64,000 nucleotides of DNA from Caldicellulosiruptor kronotskyensis 2002 (lineage in GTDB: Bacteria; Bacillota; Thermoanaerobacteria; Caldicellulosiruptorales; Caldicellulosiruptoraceae): contig NC_014720.1 of NCBI RefSeq assembly GCF_000166775.1, positions 1,854,501-1,918,500 on the forward strand, in the 5' to 3' direction. Below the pieces are notes generated by a model. The model was given only the letters and a program-made list of their open reading frames with translations, had not been told where the DNA came from and ran no database searches. Position 1 is the first letter of the stretch. Every line of letters begins with the position of its first letter. Shown here piece by piece: positions 45,819 through 54,779 of the stretch. The position numbers and the translations under genes are program-made.

Positions 45819-46184
45819 TGAGTCTTTTTTGCCAACCCTTCTTGTTGCAACAACATCAGCACCAGTATCAAGAATATTTTTCACAATCACACTTCCTATC
45901 TCAACTGGTGCTAAAACTTCTATGCCTTTTAAGATTGAGATAGCTTCAAAAATTTTCTCCTTAGGAATAGGTATGTTAGTTCGAACAGGCACAAAGTCTA
46001 TTTCACCATTTTTAACATGGACGGTAGTTGTAAGAATTCTTTTAGGGTTTGTAAACTCTTCTTTTGCCCACTTCATCCCTCTTTTGCACCCAAATCCAGT
46101 AAACTCAAAAGTATCACCTTGTGCCTTTTTTTCAATTGTGCAGCCTCTTGGGCAAAGAATGCATGTGACTTTATTTTTCTGCAT
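45807..46184 (-). CDS. DUF1667 protein, glycerol-3-phosphate dehydrogenase accessory subunit
   Basis: A 125-residue DUF1667 protein with CILCPRGCTIE (C-x2-C-x3-C) at the start and a fourth Cys in FTGFGCKRGMKWA, consistent with an iron-sulfur or metal site. Later it has LTTTVHVKNGEIDFVPVRT. DUF1667 genes regularly follow glpA-like and NAD(FAD) oxidoreductase genes, as here, so it is likely a small subunit of that complex. It overlaps the 3' end of glpP by 12 nt. Confidence 0.9.
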   Translation of the reverse strand: MQKNKVTCILCPRGCTIEKKAQGDTFEFTGFGCKRGMKWAKEEFTNPKRILTTTVHVKNGEIDFVPVRTNIPIPKEKIFEAISILKGIEVLAPVEIGSVIVKNILDTGADVVATRRVGKKDSSDD

Positions 46185-46212
46185 TTTGGCTTCTACTCTC
46201 CTTTTTTTGCCT

Positions 46213-47475
46213 TTAAATGTTTTGCAAGCTTACCACAATATCATTAGAAAACTCCAGCTGAGAGAGAATCTTTTGTGAAATTTCTATACCCTCCATCTCA
46301 CCAGGTGTTAAAATGCTTTTTTTGATCTCAATAAGAATTTTGCCTGCATTGGAAATAGTCACAACAGCATCTTTATAAAAATTATCTACCCTAAACCTGA
46401 GAACAAAGGGCTGGACAAAATTTTTGTTTAGCTTTTGCGGCACAACATATCTTATACCCTCTTTTGCCACAATATTTATATGAATGTTATTTTCAAAAAG
46501 CTCAGAGTACTGAGAATATATTGCAGCATACCTTCCTGCTGTCTGCGCCTCTTTTGTAACATTGTCAACAAGGTCATGAACATGAAGAACATTTCCACAG
46601 GCAAATATCCCTTTTTGCGAGGTTGAAAATGTATTGTCAACAACTGGACCTCCTGTTTTTGAATCAAGAACAACTCCAGCTTTTTTACTCAGTTCATTTT
46701 CAGGTATCAGCCCAACAGAAAATAGCACCGTGTCGCATTCGATAAACCTTTCTGTTGACGGAATTTCTTGCAGTTGAGAGTCCACCTTTGCAATTGTAAC
46801 ACCTTCAACTCTGTACTTTCCGTGAATCTTTACAACCTTGTGCGATAAAAGAAGAGGTATCCCAAAATCATCTAAGCATTGAACAATGTTTCTTCTTAGC
46901 CCTGTAGAGTAGGGCATTATCTCCACCACTGCCTTTACCTCTATCCCTTCTAAAGTAAGACGTCTTGCCATGATAAGACCTATATCCCCAGACCCAACAA
47001 TTACTGCTTTTTTGCCAATCCTGTACCCTTCAATGTTTATAAACCTCTGAGCCTGACCTGCTGTGAAAATCCCCGCAGGTCTTGTTCCAGGTGTCATTAT
47101 AGCACCCCTTGTTCTTTCCCTGCATCCCATTGCAAACACAATAGCATCTGTTTTTATCCTCTTAAGCCCTTTTTTATTGACAGCTACTATTTCCTTTTCT
47201 GGGGTTATGTCTATCACATGAGTTTCGGTAAGATATTCAATTTGGCTTTCAATCACTTGTTCAATAAACCTGTGGGCATACTCAGGTCCTGTTAGTTCTT
47301 CCTTGAAATAGTGAAGTCCAAAGCCAGGATGAATACACTGGTTTAAAATCCCTCCTAAAAACTTGTCTCTCTCTATGATCAGCACTTTTTTATCATCCAA
47401 GCTCTTAAAACTTTCTAAAGCAGCCGCAAGTCCGGCTGGTCCACCACCTATGACAACTACTTTATATTTTTCCAT
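46213..47475 (-). CDS. FAD-dependent pyridine nucleotide oxidoreductase, GlpA partner
   Basis: A 420-residue two-dinucleotide-binding flavoprotein. The FAD motif VVIGGGPAGLAAALES is at residue 7, the NAD(P) motif AVIVGSGDIGLIMARRLTLEG near residue 152, and the second FAD motif TSQKGIFACGNVLHVHDL near residue 290. It resembles the oxidoreductase subunit encoded beside glpA in clostridial glycerol operons and probably passes electrons between glycerol-3-phosphate dehydrogenase and NAD(H). It begins 1 nt after the glpA gene. Confidence 0.9.
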   Translation of the reverse strand: MEKYKVVVIGGGPAGLAAALESFKSLDDKKVLIIERDKFLGGILNQCIHPGFGLHYFKEELTGPEYAHRFIEQVIESQIEYLTETHVIDITPEKEIVAVNKKGLKRIKTDAIVFAMGCRERTRGAIMTPGTRPAGIFTAGQAQRFINIEGYRIGKKAVIVGSGDIGLIMARRLTLEGIEVKAVVEIMPYSTGLRRNIVQCLDDFGIPLLLSHKVVKIHGKYRVEGVTIAKVDSQLQEIPSTERFIECDTVLFSVGLIPENELSKKAGVVLDSKTGGPVVDNTFSTSQKGIFACGNVLHVHDLVDNVTKEAQTAGRYAAIYSQYSELFENNIHINIVAKEGIRYVVPQKLNKNFVQPFVLRFRVDNFYKDAVVTISNAGKILIEIKKSILTPGEMEGIEISQKILSQLEFSNDIVVSLQNI

Positions 47476-47476
47476 C

Positions 47477-48916
47477 TCAGTCTTCCCACCTTTTCTCGGT
47501 CAGAATATAAGAGTTTTTCCCAAACTTTGTTATTTGAGTTTTGTCAATTTTTAGCTCCCTTGAAAGTATATCCATCACACGAGGTAGACAAAATCCTCCC
47601 TGGCACCTTCCCATACCAGCTCTTGTTCTTCTTTTAATACCATCTATGGTCCTTGCACCTCTTTTTATTGCTTCAACTATCTCATATTCAGACACAAGCT
47701 CACATCTGCACACAATGTTCCCAAAGCTCGGATAAAGCTTTATCATTCTTTCTCTTTCTTCATTAGAAAGCTTTGAAAACCTTTTTATATCTTCTCTATA
47801 AGGATTAAAATTGAGATTTTTCTTCGCGTTAAGTTTTCTGCTTACCAGTCCAGCGATATACCTTCCTATTGCCAACGATGCGGTAAGACCTGGTGACTCA
47901 ATTCCTGCAACGTTTATAAAGTTTTTGACATCTTCGTCTTCTTCAATAATAAAGTCATGAGTATCCGGTGTTGCTCTGATTCCCGAAAAGATTGTTATTA
48001 CATCTCTCTTGCTTAAGTTTGGCAATACTTTCCTTGCCTTTTCAAATACCTCATCAAGCCCCTTTTGGGTTGTAGCTGTGTCATCCTTGTCATCTATATA
48101 CTCAGAGTTTGGTCCAATAAGTACATTTCCATCTACAGTCGGGGCAACTAAAATTCCTTTTCCCTTTTCTGTGGGTACCTGAAAAATGACTCTGGTAACT
48201 GGCATCTTCTCAGGTTTATCTAAGATGTAGTACTGTCCGCGTCTTGGATATATTTTAAAAAGCTTTGCTCCTGCCAATTTACTTATTTCATCTGCATACA
48301 CTCCTGCACAGTTTATTAAAACCCTGGTTTTTATAAAGCGACTGTCCGTTGAATGAACCACAAAATAGTCTCCATCTTTTTCTATTTTGCAGACTTCAAA
48401 GCCAAATATCACATCTGCTCCATTTTGAATAGCATTTTCAAAAAGGGCGACTGTTAATTTATACGGATTTGTAATTCCAGAGTATGGAGCAAAAAGTGCT
48501 GCTTTTATGTTTCTGCTCAAATTCGGCTCATTTGCAAAAACCCACTCTTGACTTTTTATCTCAAGCCCTTTAACACCATTTCTTTTTCCTCTTTGCAAAA
48601 GTTCTTCCAATACATTTATTTCATGGTCATCAAACGCAACCACAAGCGAACCAATTATCTTATACTCAACATCAAGTTCATTGCAAATATCTGCAAATAT
48701 ATTGTTACCCTCAACATTGAATCTTGCCTTTTGGGTCCCCTCAATTGGGTCATAACCTGCATGCACTATTGCGGAGTTTGCTTTGGACGCACCTTCTGCA
48801 ACATCTTCCATCTTTTCAAGACTGCATACTTTTAATCTGTAACGTGTTAGCTCTCTTAAAATTGACATGCCAACAACTCCCGCTCCTATTACAGCAACAT
48901 CATAAATTCTGCTCAT
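47477..48916 (-). CDS. glpA: Glycerol-3-phosphate dehydrogenase, GlpA-like with C-terminal [2Fe-2S] domain
   Basis: The 479-residue protein is a DAO-family flavoprotein (FAD motif VAVIGAGVVGMSILRELTR) with ANSAIVHAGYDPIEGTQKA, GIRATPDTHDFIIEE and VAGIESPGLTASLAIG. The C-terminus is a BFD-like [2Fe-2S] domain: VCRCELVSEYEIVEA and RAGMGRCQGGFCLPRV give the C-x-C and C-x4-C pairs. It would oxidise glycerol-3-phosphate to dihydroxyacetone phosphate. I chose the ATG at 48,914-48,916 after AAGGGTG. The gene is behind a leader terminator that GlpP could control. Confidence 0.9.
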   Translation of the reverse strand: MSRIYDVAVIGAGVVGMSILRELTRYRLKVCSLEKMEDVAEGASKANSAIVHAGYDPIEGTQKARFNVEGNNIFADICNELDVEYKIIGSLVVAFDDHEINVLEELLQRGKRNGVKGLEIKSQEWVFANEPNLSRNIKAALFAPYSGITNPYKLTVALFENAIQNGADVIFGFEVCKIEKDGDYFVVHSTDSRFIKTRVLINCAGVYADEISKLAGAKLFKIYPRRGQYYILDKPEKMPVTRVIFQVPTEKGKGILVAPTVDGNVLIGPNSEYIDDKDDTATTQKGLDEVFEKARKVLPNLSKRDVITIFSGIRATPDTHDFIIEEDEDVKNFINVAGIESPGLTASLAIGRYIAGLVSRKLNAKKNLNFNPYREDIKRFSKLSNEERERMIKLYPSFGNIVCRCELVSEYEIVEAIKRGARTIDGIKRRTRAGMGRCQGGFCLPRVMDILSRELKIDKTQITKFGKNSYILTEKRWED

Positions 48917-48940
48917 ATTATCACCCTTTTCAAAATATGG

Positions 48941-48991
48941 TAAATAAAAAGCCTGCAAATAGCCTCTTTTTAAATGAAGCTATTTGCAGGC
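48941..48991 (-). promoter_or_regulatory. Leader terminator before glpA, likely GlpP antitermination site
   Basis: A 13-bp perfect stem (GCCTGCAAATAGC and its complement, loop of 15 nt) followed on the minus strand by TTTTTATTT. It lies 25-75 nt before the glpA start and downstream of a promoter. It could also simply end the small upstream gene. Confidence 0.7.
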
Positions 48992-49015
48992 TCTCCACAT
49001 CTCTTGCCAAGCTTT

Positions 49016-49044
49016 ATTTTAAGACAATTCAAGCAAAAAATCAA
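49016..49044 (-). promoter_or_regulatory. Candidate glpA operon promoter
   Basis: TTGATT (complement of 49,039-49,044), 17 nt, then TAAAAT (complement of 49,016-49,021). It would give a leader of about 95 nt containing the terminator hairpin. Confidence 0.55.
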
Positions 49045-49073
49045 TAAAAATTTTCAAAGACCCATTACAAACT

Positions 49074-49244
49074 CTATGTCTGGTCCATGCTGGTCAGAAC
49101 ATTATCAAAATAGTTTATATTGCACCTTTTCCCATCCCAGTGAATACAAACTTCACAGCTTATATCACCTTTGTGAGAATAACCACCATCGTTAAACTCT
49201 GGGCAGAGTTTTGCAACTGCTCTTTGCTGTTCCTTGCTCGCCAT
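49074..49244 (-). CDS. Small cysteine-containing hypothetical protein
   Basis: A 56-residue protein (ATG at 49,242-49,244 after AGGGGTG; a GTG four codons earlier is the alternative). It has four Cys, three of them in SCEVCIHWDGKRCN, which could bind a metal, plus KLCPEFNDGGYSH. I do not recognise a family. It lies alone between the glp leader and the alcohol dehydrogenase gene on the other strand. The Cys pattern and Shine-Dalgarno support a real gene. Confidence 0.6.
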   Translation of the reverse strand: MASKEQQRAVAKLCPEFNDGGYSHKGDISCEVCIHWDGKRCNINYFDNVLTSMDQT

Positions 49245-49397
49245 GTTTTTTATCACCCCTGGCTTGGTCTTAAAATACTTTCTATAATAAATAACTTTTC
49301 CTGTGAAGATGGTCTTTTATACGTCTTTAACACAAAATATGTGCTATAATTTATTTTAAAGCACAAATAGTATAGTAATGTGAAGGAGGCTTTAAAA

Positions 49398-50492
49398 ATG
49401 AGCAAATTTTTTATGCCAACAAAGGTCATATTTGAAAAAGATGGTGTTTTGAAGAATAAAGACCTTTTCAAGCTTGGCAAAAGAGCTTTTATCGTGACAT
49501 CTCCATCTTCTCTTATGAATGGTTCCTTAGAAGATGTAACAACTGTATTAAAGGAACTTTCAATTGAATATTCAATATACAGCAAAATTGCTCAAAACCC
49601 AAGCGTAGAACAGATAGATGAAGTTTCAAAATTGGCAAGAGAGTTTTCCCCAGACTTTATAATTGGAATTGGTGGAGGTTCTCCTCTTGACTCATCAAAG
49701 GCAGTAGCAGTGCTGTGTGCTGAAAAAAATCTAAAAGCTCAGGAACTTTTTGACTCAAAATTTGAAAAGTGCTTACCTATTGTTGCAATTCCAACAACAT
49801 GTGGCACAGGAAGCGAGGTTACTCCATATTCAATTCTTACAATTAAAACCATTGAAAACAAAAAGAGCTTTGCGTCAGAATTAATTTTCCCGAAAATAGC
49901 AATCGTGGATTACAAATATCTTTTAACATTGCCACATAACGTTATTGTAAACACCCTCTTTGATGCTCTTTCTCATGTGATAGAAGGCTACCTTTCAAAA
50001 TCCTCAGACCATATAATTGAAGCTTACGCTAAAAAAGCCTTGAGCTTGTTTGCAAGTTCAAAAGGTAATCTAAAAGAAAACACTCTAAAAGAAACTGACC
50101 TTGAAAAGTTTGCATGGATATCATTGATTGGTGGAATAATCATTGCACAGACAGGTAGTTTAATTGTTCATCCTTTAGGTTACAACCTTACTTATTACCA
50201 TGACATCCCACACGGAAGAGCCAATGCAATCTTACTTTCAAGCTTTTTGAGGCTTGAGAGCAAATATTTAAAAGAAGAAGTAAGCTTTGCTTTAAACTGC
50301 ATGGGCTTTGAAAGCATAGACGAATTTTCTGAGTTTGTAAGATTTTTTGTTAAAGAATCTATTCCAAAATTGTCAAGTGACAGAATAGAATATTATGCAA
50401 AAAGAGCCCTCGAGTCTAAAAATGTAGCAAATTTAAGACATGCAGTCTCGCTTGATGAAATGATAGATGTTGTAAAAGGTTCGGTTGAGTAA
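49398..50492 (+). CDS. Iron-containing alcohol dehydrogenase
   Basis: A 364-residue group III (iron-type) alcohol dehydrogenase. NAD-binding phrase GIGGGSPLDSSKAVAVL; TTCGTGSEVTPYSILT; metal ligands in DALSHVIEGYLSK and HPLGYNLTYYHDIPHGRANA. It would reduce an aldehyde or ketone with NAD(P)H; the substrate cannot be inferred. The start is the ATG at 49,398, 8 nt after AAGGAGG; an in-frame GTG 18 nt upstream overlaps that site. It appears monocistronic or with the azoreductase gene 100 nt downstream. Confidence 0.92.
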   Translation: MSKFFMPTKVIFEKDGVLKNKDLFKLGKRAFIVTSPSSLMNGSLEDVTTVLKELSIEYSIYSKIAQNPSVEQIDEVSKLAREFSPDFIIGIGGGSPLDSSKAVAVLCAEKNLKAQELFDSKFEKCLPIVAIPTTCGTGSEVTPYSILTIKTIENKKSFASELIFPKIAIVDYKYLLTLPHNVIVNTLFDALSHVIEGYLSKSSDHIIEAYAKKALSLFASSKGNLKENTLKETDLEKFAWISLIGGIIIAQTGSLIVHPLGYNLTYYHDIPHGRANAILLSSFLRLESKYLKEEVSFALNCMGFESIDEFSEFVRFFVKESIPKLSSDRIEYYAKRALESKNVANLRHAVSLDEMIDVVKGSVE

Positions 50493-50592
50493 TTTAAAAT
50501 AAATTCATAGTTATATAATCGATTTACAAGGGTATAATATAATCAAGAAAATTACTTATATGAGAGGTATATTGAGAAGAGGAGAAGTTCGA

Positions 50593-51198
50593 ATGGCAAA
50601 GCTACTGTATATAAAAGCTAATCCAAAGAGCAACCAGAGTTCAAGAACATTTATAATCTCGGAACATTTTATAAAGGTATACAAAGAATTTCATCCAAAC
50701 GACCAGATTATTACTTTAGACCTTTACAAAGAAGGAATTCATTTTCTTTCTCAAGAGGACATCAACAATATCTTCGCTCCAAAGACTGAGGAATCAAAGC
50801 ATCACCATATTTTGAAGTATGCCTATCAGTTTGCTGAAGCTGACAAGTATGTGTTTGCAGCACCTATGTGGAATTTGGGCATTCCCGCAATCCTTAAGGC
50901 ATATATAGACTACATCACAGTCTCAGGAATAACCTTTAAATACACTGAACAAGGGGCTGTGGGTCTTCTTCACGGTAAAAAAGCAGTTCATATCATGGCA
51001 ACAGGCGGAGAGTACAAAACACCACCATTTTCGGACTTTGAGATGGCAAACAGGTACCTGAAAACAATTTTGGGTTTTATGGGAGTTGAGGATTTTCAGA
51101 CGATAACAGCTCAGCGGCTTGACATCGTAGGTGAGGATGTAGAAAAGATTATATCAAATGCTCTGAAAGAGGCTGAGGAGATAGCAAAAGGATTTTAA
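50593..51198 (+). CDS. azoR: FMN-dependent NADH-azoreductase
   Basis: The 201-residue flavodoxin-fold protein matches AzoR/AcpD: KLLYIKANPKSNQSSRTFII at the start, AAPMWNLGIPAILKAYIDYI in the middle, and HIMATGGEYKTPPFSD. These enzymes reduce quinones and azo dyes with NADH. The start is the ATG at 50,593 after GAGGAG; an ATG 33 nt earlier lacks a good ribosome site. A terminator follows. Confidence 0.92.
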   Translation: MAKLLYIKANPKSNQSSRTFIISEHFIKVYKEFHPNDQIITLDLYKEGIHFLSQEDINNIFAPKTEESKHHHILKYAYQFAEADKYVFAAPMWNLGIPAILKAYIDYITVSGITFKYTEQGAVGLLHGKKAVHIMATGGEYKTPPFSDFEMANRYLKTILGFMGVEDFQTITAQRLDIVGEDVEKIISNALKEAEEIAKGF

Positions 51199-51228
51199 AA
51201 AGAAAATTTTGGAGAAAGAATTAAAACA

Positions 51229-51266
51229 GGGGCTGTCAAAAAAAGATAATTTGATAGCCCCTTTCT
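51229..51266 (+). terminator. Intrinsic terminator after azoR
   Basis: GGGGCTGTCAAA pairs with TTTGATAGCCCC across a 9-nt loop (one G-U or mismatch) and is followed by TTTCTT. Confidence 0.85.
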
Positions 51267-51327
51267 TGCAATACAAAGTGTTTGTTTATTTAATACTTTG
51301 ATACAGTAATTAAATTTAACACTCTTT

Positions 51328-52410
51328 TTATTTCCCATATGAAACTGTCATGCTTGTTATAAAAGTATTCTTTTTTTCAAATATCTTTCGCACCTTTTTC
51401 TCTTTTAAATCATATTCAAAAACAGCGCTTGGATAAGCTTCAATCCCTTCACCAAACATCATTCTCTTTGCATCTTTAGGAATACCGATAAACCAGAGTT
51501 TTTTCCCATCATTACTTAAATAACCTTCTATCGGAGAGGCAAACTCCTCAACAGGTGTATCTTTTATTTTTTTTAGCATACTTTCAGTTAGTATTGGCAC
51601 TATTACTTTTGACTTTAGATCTAACTTGTATATGCCCGTTTCTCCCTTTTTTCTGGTAGAGTTTAGATAAATATTGGTTGCACTAAAAGTAATAATATTA
51701 CTCTTTGGTACAAAACTTAAAGCTCCAATTGACCCCGCTTTGAGTTCAGTAATTTTCGTATATTTTTGATTTTTTAAATCAATGATGTAAAAAGTATGTT
51801 TTATTGAATCAACAGAGGAATTATCCTCATACATCTTTTTCTCATCCTTAGATGAATACGTGATAGTCAAAATATGATTACTATCAATTACTTCAATGCT
51901 ATCAAATACCATATCAGAATTTATAGGTTTTACCATTTGAGCTTTTTTCATTTCAACATCAAAAATCCATATTCTTGGTATTGGAGAACTCAATCCACCT
52001 CTTGATACACATATTTTCAAAGGTTTTTCACTGAGAATTTCAATATCTATTTCTCCAGCTTGATCATTATTAGTAACTTGAAATACTTTTCGATTTTTTA
52101 AATTCTTCACAAACAACTCCCAAGGCCCAGTTCCAATTGCATCATCATACGCAAGCCATTCTTCATTTGTGGAAATATCACCAAAGGTCATGACTTCCCT
52201 GTTTTTAAGAATTAGTTCTTCCTTTTTCTTTTTAGGTATAACCTTCCACATATGAGTCTTTCCATTTTTATCATATACTGAGACAAGTAACTTTTCCACT
52301 ACCTCTTCTTTACCGGCTTCTGCTTTATTATAAATTCCTAAAGATAAGGATAGTAGCAATAAAATTGCTATTATCCTTATTACATCTATTTTTAACTTTG
52401 AATAGGCCAT
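51328..52410 (-). CDS. Secreted or anchored beta-propeller-like protein
   Basis: A 360-residue protein with an N-terminal hydrophobic segment (VIRIIAILLLLSLSLGIYNKA) that could be a signal peptide or anchor. The rest shows repeated short strands with motifs such as WLAYDDAIGTGPWELFVKN, RIWIFDVEMKKAQMVKP, TFYIIDLKNQKYTKITEL and GIYKLDLKSKVIVPIL, as in TolB/WD40-like propellers. The family and function are unknown. It follows a related gene (52,511-53,710) and has a palindromic leader upstream. Confidence 0.65.
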   Translation of the reverse strand: MAYSKLKIDVIRIIAILLLLSLSLGIYNKAEAGKEEVVEKLLVSVYDKNGKTHMWKVIPKKKKEELILKNREVMTFGDISTNEEWLAYDDAIGTGPWELFVKNLKNRKVFQVTNNDQAGEIDIEILSEKPLKICVSRGGLSSPIPRIWIFDVEMKKAQMVKPINSDMVFDSIEVIDSNHILTITYSSKDEKKMYEDNSSVDSIKHTFYIIDLKNQKYTKITELKAGSIGALSFVPKSNIITFSATNIYLNSTRKKGETGIYKLDLKSKVIVPILTESMLKKIKDTPVEEFASPIEGYLSNDGKKLWFIGIPKDAKRMMFGEGIEAYPSAVFEYDLKEKKVRKIFEKKNTFITSMTVSYGK

Positions 52411-52446
52411 TCTATTTTTCCCCTAAAAATCCTTTGTAATTTAAAT

Positions 52447-52493
52447 TTATTTTACGTGCCTTCATGAGCGCTCATGAAAAGGTGAACGCCGTT
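52447..52493 (-). repeat. Palindromic leader element, copy 1
   Basis: TTCATGAGCGCTCATGAA at 52,461-52,478 is a perfect 18-bp palindrome. It sits within a block of about 47 nt shared with 55,646-55,692, and both are about 40-50 nt before a gene for a secreted protein. Confidence 0.7.
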
Positions 52494-52510
52494 GGACTAA
52501 AATAAAAACT

Positions 52511-53710
52511 TCATTTTGAAATAACATCATAACTCACAATACCGCCCTTTATTTGAAATAATAGCTCAACCTTTTTATTTTTTAGTCTATAAATATTGGT
52601 ATCAAAAATTTTATTAGGTACAAATGACTGATAGTTTCTGTCAATAAAATAAATTGCTTTATCATTTCCATATATCGGCCAATAGGCATTAATGTCTTTG
52701 GGCACATCGTTAACAATCTCCAACTTTCCAGTATTAAGGTCAAGAATAACCGGTTTTGATCTAAACGGGTCAATAATAGAAGAATAATCCCCAAATTCTT
52801 GATATTCTGGTTCTCCCTGTGCAAACATGTATTTATCATTTGAAATAAAGAAACCTGGTGAGTTGCATAAACCTGTAATTTCAGAAAATTCTCTTACAGT
52901 TCCGCTTTTTAAGTTTACAGCCATTAGATATACATATGGTGGAGACGCCGATGAGGAGGTGCTAATTACAACCCACTTATTATCGTTGCTTATAGCAGTA
53001 GAAAATATCAATCTATAATCTTGTGTTAAAGGTAAATTATTTATTTTTTCAGAGATAAGCTTTTTCTTTGTATTACTCAACAAATCAATCAAAACAAGCG
53101 ACATTGCAGAAACTTTATTACTCTCTATTTCACCACATACTATATATCTTGAATCATTTGAAATTGAAGGACACCAAAATTTACCTTCTGCTACACGTTC
53201 CAATATGAACGGAAATTTTTTCTCGTTTTCTCGTTCATTCTGATATTTCAATATATACAGTGCTTTTTCAGTAGCTACTAAAAACTCTTCTTTTTCCTTA
53301 TCTACATTAATATACTCAACTCTCTCATTCAGTCTTTGCCTATAAACTTCTTTCCCAGTCTGATAATCAATCAGGATTACTTCTTTGAGATTTTGTGTAT
53401 AAGCTACATAATTCTTTCCCCATGCAAAAAATCGACGTGGAAAAAGTGTAAAATTCTTGTCAATCTCAGTATCTGTTGTTCTAAATTTGAATAATAATTT
53501 ATCATCTCTCCTGCCGTCAACAAGTCTTCCCTCAAACTCTCTACCATACAATAAATCTTGATTTTTGTTATTAAATACTCTTACATATCCTATTTTTTCA
53601 ATGTCTGATTGAAGAAAATATGCATATACAAATTCTATTAAAACTATTGCAAATAATGTCAGTCCAGCAAAAAGAAACTTTTTCATAGTAACTTTATTAT
53701 ATGACTTCAT
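52511..53710 (-). CDS. Anchored beta-propeller-like protein
   Basis: A 399-residue protein with an N-terminal membrane helix (FLFAGLTLFAIVLIEFVYAYF) and repeated strand motifs: EVILIDYQTGKEVYRQRL, EFLVATEKALYILKYQ, SLVLIDLLSNTKKKLIS and PVILDLNTGKLEIVND. The layout resembles TolB-like or lactonase-like propellers; it looks like a diverged relative of the neighbour at 51,328-52,410. No catalytic motif was seen. AAGGA lies 9 nt before the start. Confidence 0.65.
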   Translation of the reverse strand: MKSYNKVTMKKFLFAGLTLFAIVLIEFVYAYFLQSDIEKIGYVRVFNNKNQDLLYGREFEGRLVDGRRDDKLLFKFRTTDTEIDKNFTLFPRRFFAWGKNYVAYTQNLKEVILIDYQTGKEVYRQRLNERVEYINVDKEKEEFLVATEKALYILKYQNERENEKKFPFILERVAEGKFWCPSISNDSRYIVCGEIESNKVSAMSLVLIDLLSNTKKKLISEKINNLPLTQDYRLIFSTAISNDNKWVVISTSSSASPPYVYLMAVNLKSGTVREFSEITGLCNSPGFFISNDKYMFAQGEPEYQEFGDYSSIIDPFRSKPVILDLNTGKLEIVNDVPKDINAYWPIYGNDKAIYFIDRNYQSFVPNKIFDTNIYRLKNKKVELLFQIKGGIVSYDVISK

Positions 53711-53899
53711 GTACTCACATCCTTTTTCTTATTTTGTTATAAAATTATCAAAATTTTATTTAACACATTTGCAATAGACGTTTTTAAACATCGTAAACCT
53801 AACAAATTTAAAGTTAAGAAATATGAAAATCCTCTCTTATGGTCAATTAGATATACAACCACAAGAGAGGCATCACTATCACGCATAATGCAATCAATA

Positions 53900-54311
53900 A
53901 AAATATACTTAATTACTTACAAAAGGACATTTGTATGCACCATATGAACTTTCTACATCAGACTTACTTCGCGCGCGATGAATAACTTGACCATAACCTG
54001 GTCTTCGCTACAAATTAGGATTTGCTACCTTTGTACCATCATAATTTTATTTCAAACAATACCATTTGTAATTATTGTACTGGTAAGCAATAGACATTAT
54101 TTGGTCTCTTGTCAGACCAGAAGTACCTATACTATATTTAGTAGTTTGCTCTTTAAACTGTGTAGCATAGTTCTTGTTTTCAATTAAATTTTCATTACTT
54201 CTCAATGATTATTTATATTTGATATACTGCTCACTTGTCATCCATGAATCGACTTTTAATACATATACATTCTTTTCACACGGCAACAATACAAAAACAT
54301 CACCGCCTTAA
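53900..54311 (-). pseudogene. Decayed secreted-protein gene
   Basis: Minus-strand translation of 53,905-54,311 reads as one protein interrupted by at least three stops: GGDVFVLLPCEKNVYVLKVD, a stop, then TSGLTRDQIMSIAYQYNNYK, a stop, then NYDGTKVANPNL and RPGYGQVIHRARSKSDVESS, ending PFVSN. The LTRDQIMSIAYQY segment recalls secreted NlpC/P60-like or amidase-type proteins, but the match is weak. From 53,711 to 53,900 there is no gene. Confidence 0.55.
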
Positions 54312-54779
54312 TCACTTACCGTGAAATTTTTGTTTTTTACTTCGAAGTTTTTCTATCAGCCTTTTTAAAGATTCTTTTCTAAAATCAAAAGAGTCTTTAA
54401 AAATGTCTAATCTGTGACCATTAATTATAACTACATGATTATTTATCCATTTAACATCAGCTTTATCTTCCGGGTAGTTCCAGTATATGTTTCTAATTTT
54501 TAAGCCATTTTTATAACACAGCTCTCCTCTAACTCCATATGCTGTTGTTGCACCACCATTGATTAAGTAAAATTTAATTTTATATTTTCCATCAGGGGAT
54601 AAAGATTCACTTAAAAATTCGCCATGCGGAAGTCTGTTTATATCAAAAAATAGCCAGTAGACAAAAAAAGAAAATAATAATATAAGCATTAATATTGTTT
54701 TCAGTAATTTGATTAATATTCTTTTAAAAGAACCATTGTTTACTTCAGCTGAACCATTAGATTTATAAACCTTGCTCAT
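54312..54779 (-). CDS. DUF5412 membrane protein, possible immunity partner
   Basis: The 155-residue protein has one membrane helix near residue 30 (ILIKLLKTILMLILLFSFFV) and an outside domain with DINRLPHGEFLSESLSPDGK, INGGATTAYGVRGELCYKNG and WNYPEDKADVKWINNHVVIIN, the marks of DUF5412. The ATG at 54,777-54,779 overlaps the end of the toxin-like gene by 17 nt, as in translationally coupled toxin-immunity pairs. An immunity role is an inference from this overlap only. Confidence 0.75.
   Translation of the reverse strand: MSKVYKSNGSAEVNNGSFKRILIKLLKTILMLILLFSFFVYWLFFDINRLPHGEFLSESLSPDGKYKIKFYLINGGATTAYGVRGELCYKNGLKIRNIYWNYPEDKADVKWINNHVVIINGHRLDIFKDSFDFRKESLKRLIEKLRSKKQKFHGK

Noticed and set aside
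48941-48991. Ordinary terminator of the small gene at 49,074-49,244
   Set aside because: Possible, but it lies about 85 nt past that stop with a good promoter between, so a glp leader is preferred; the alternative is kept in the feature note.
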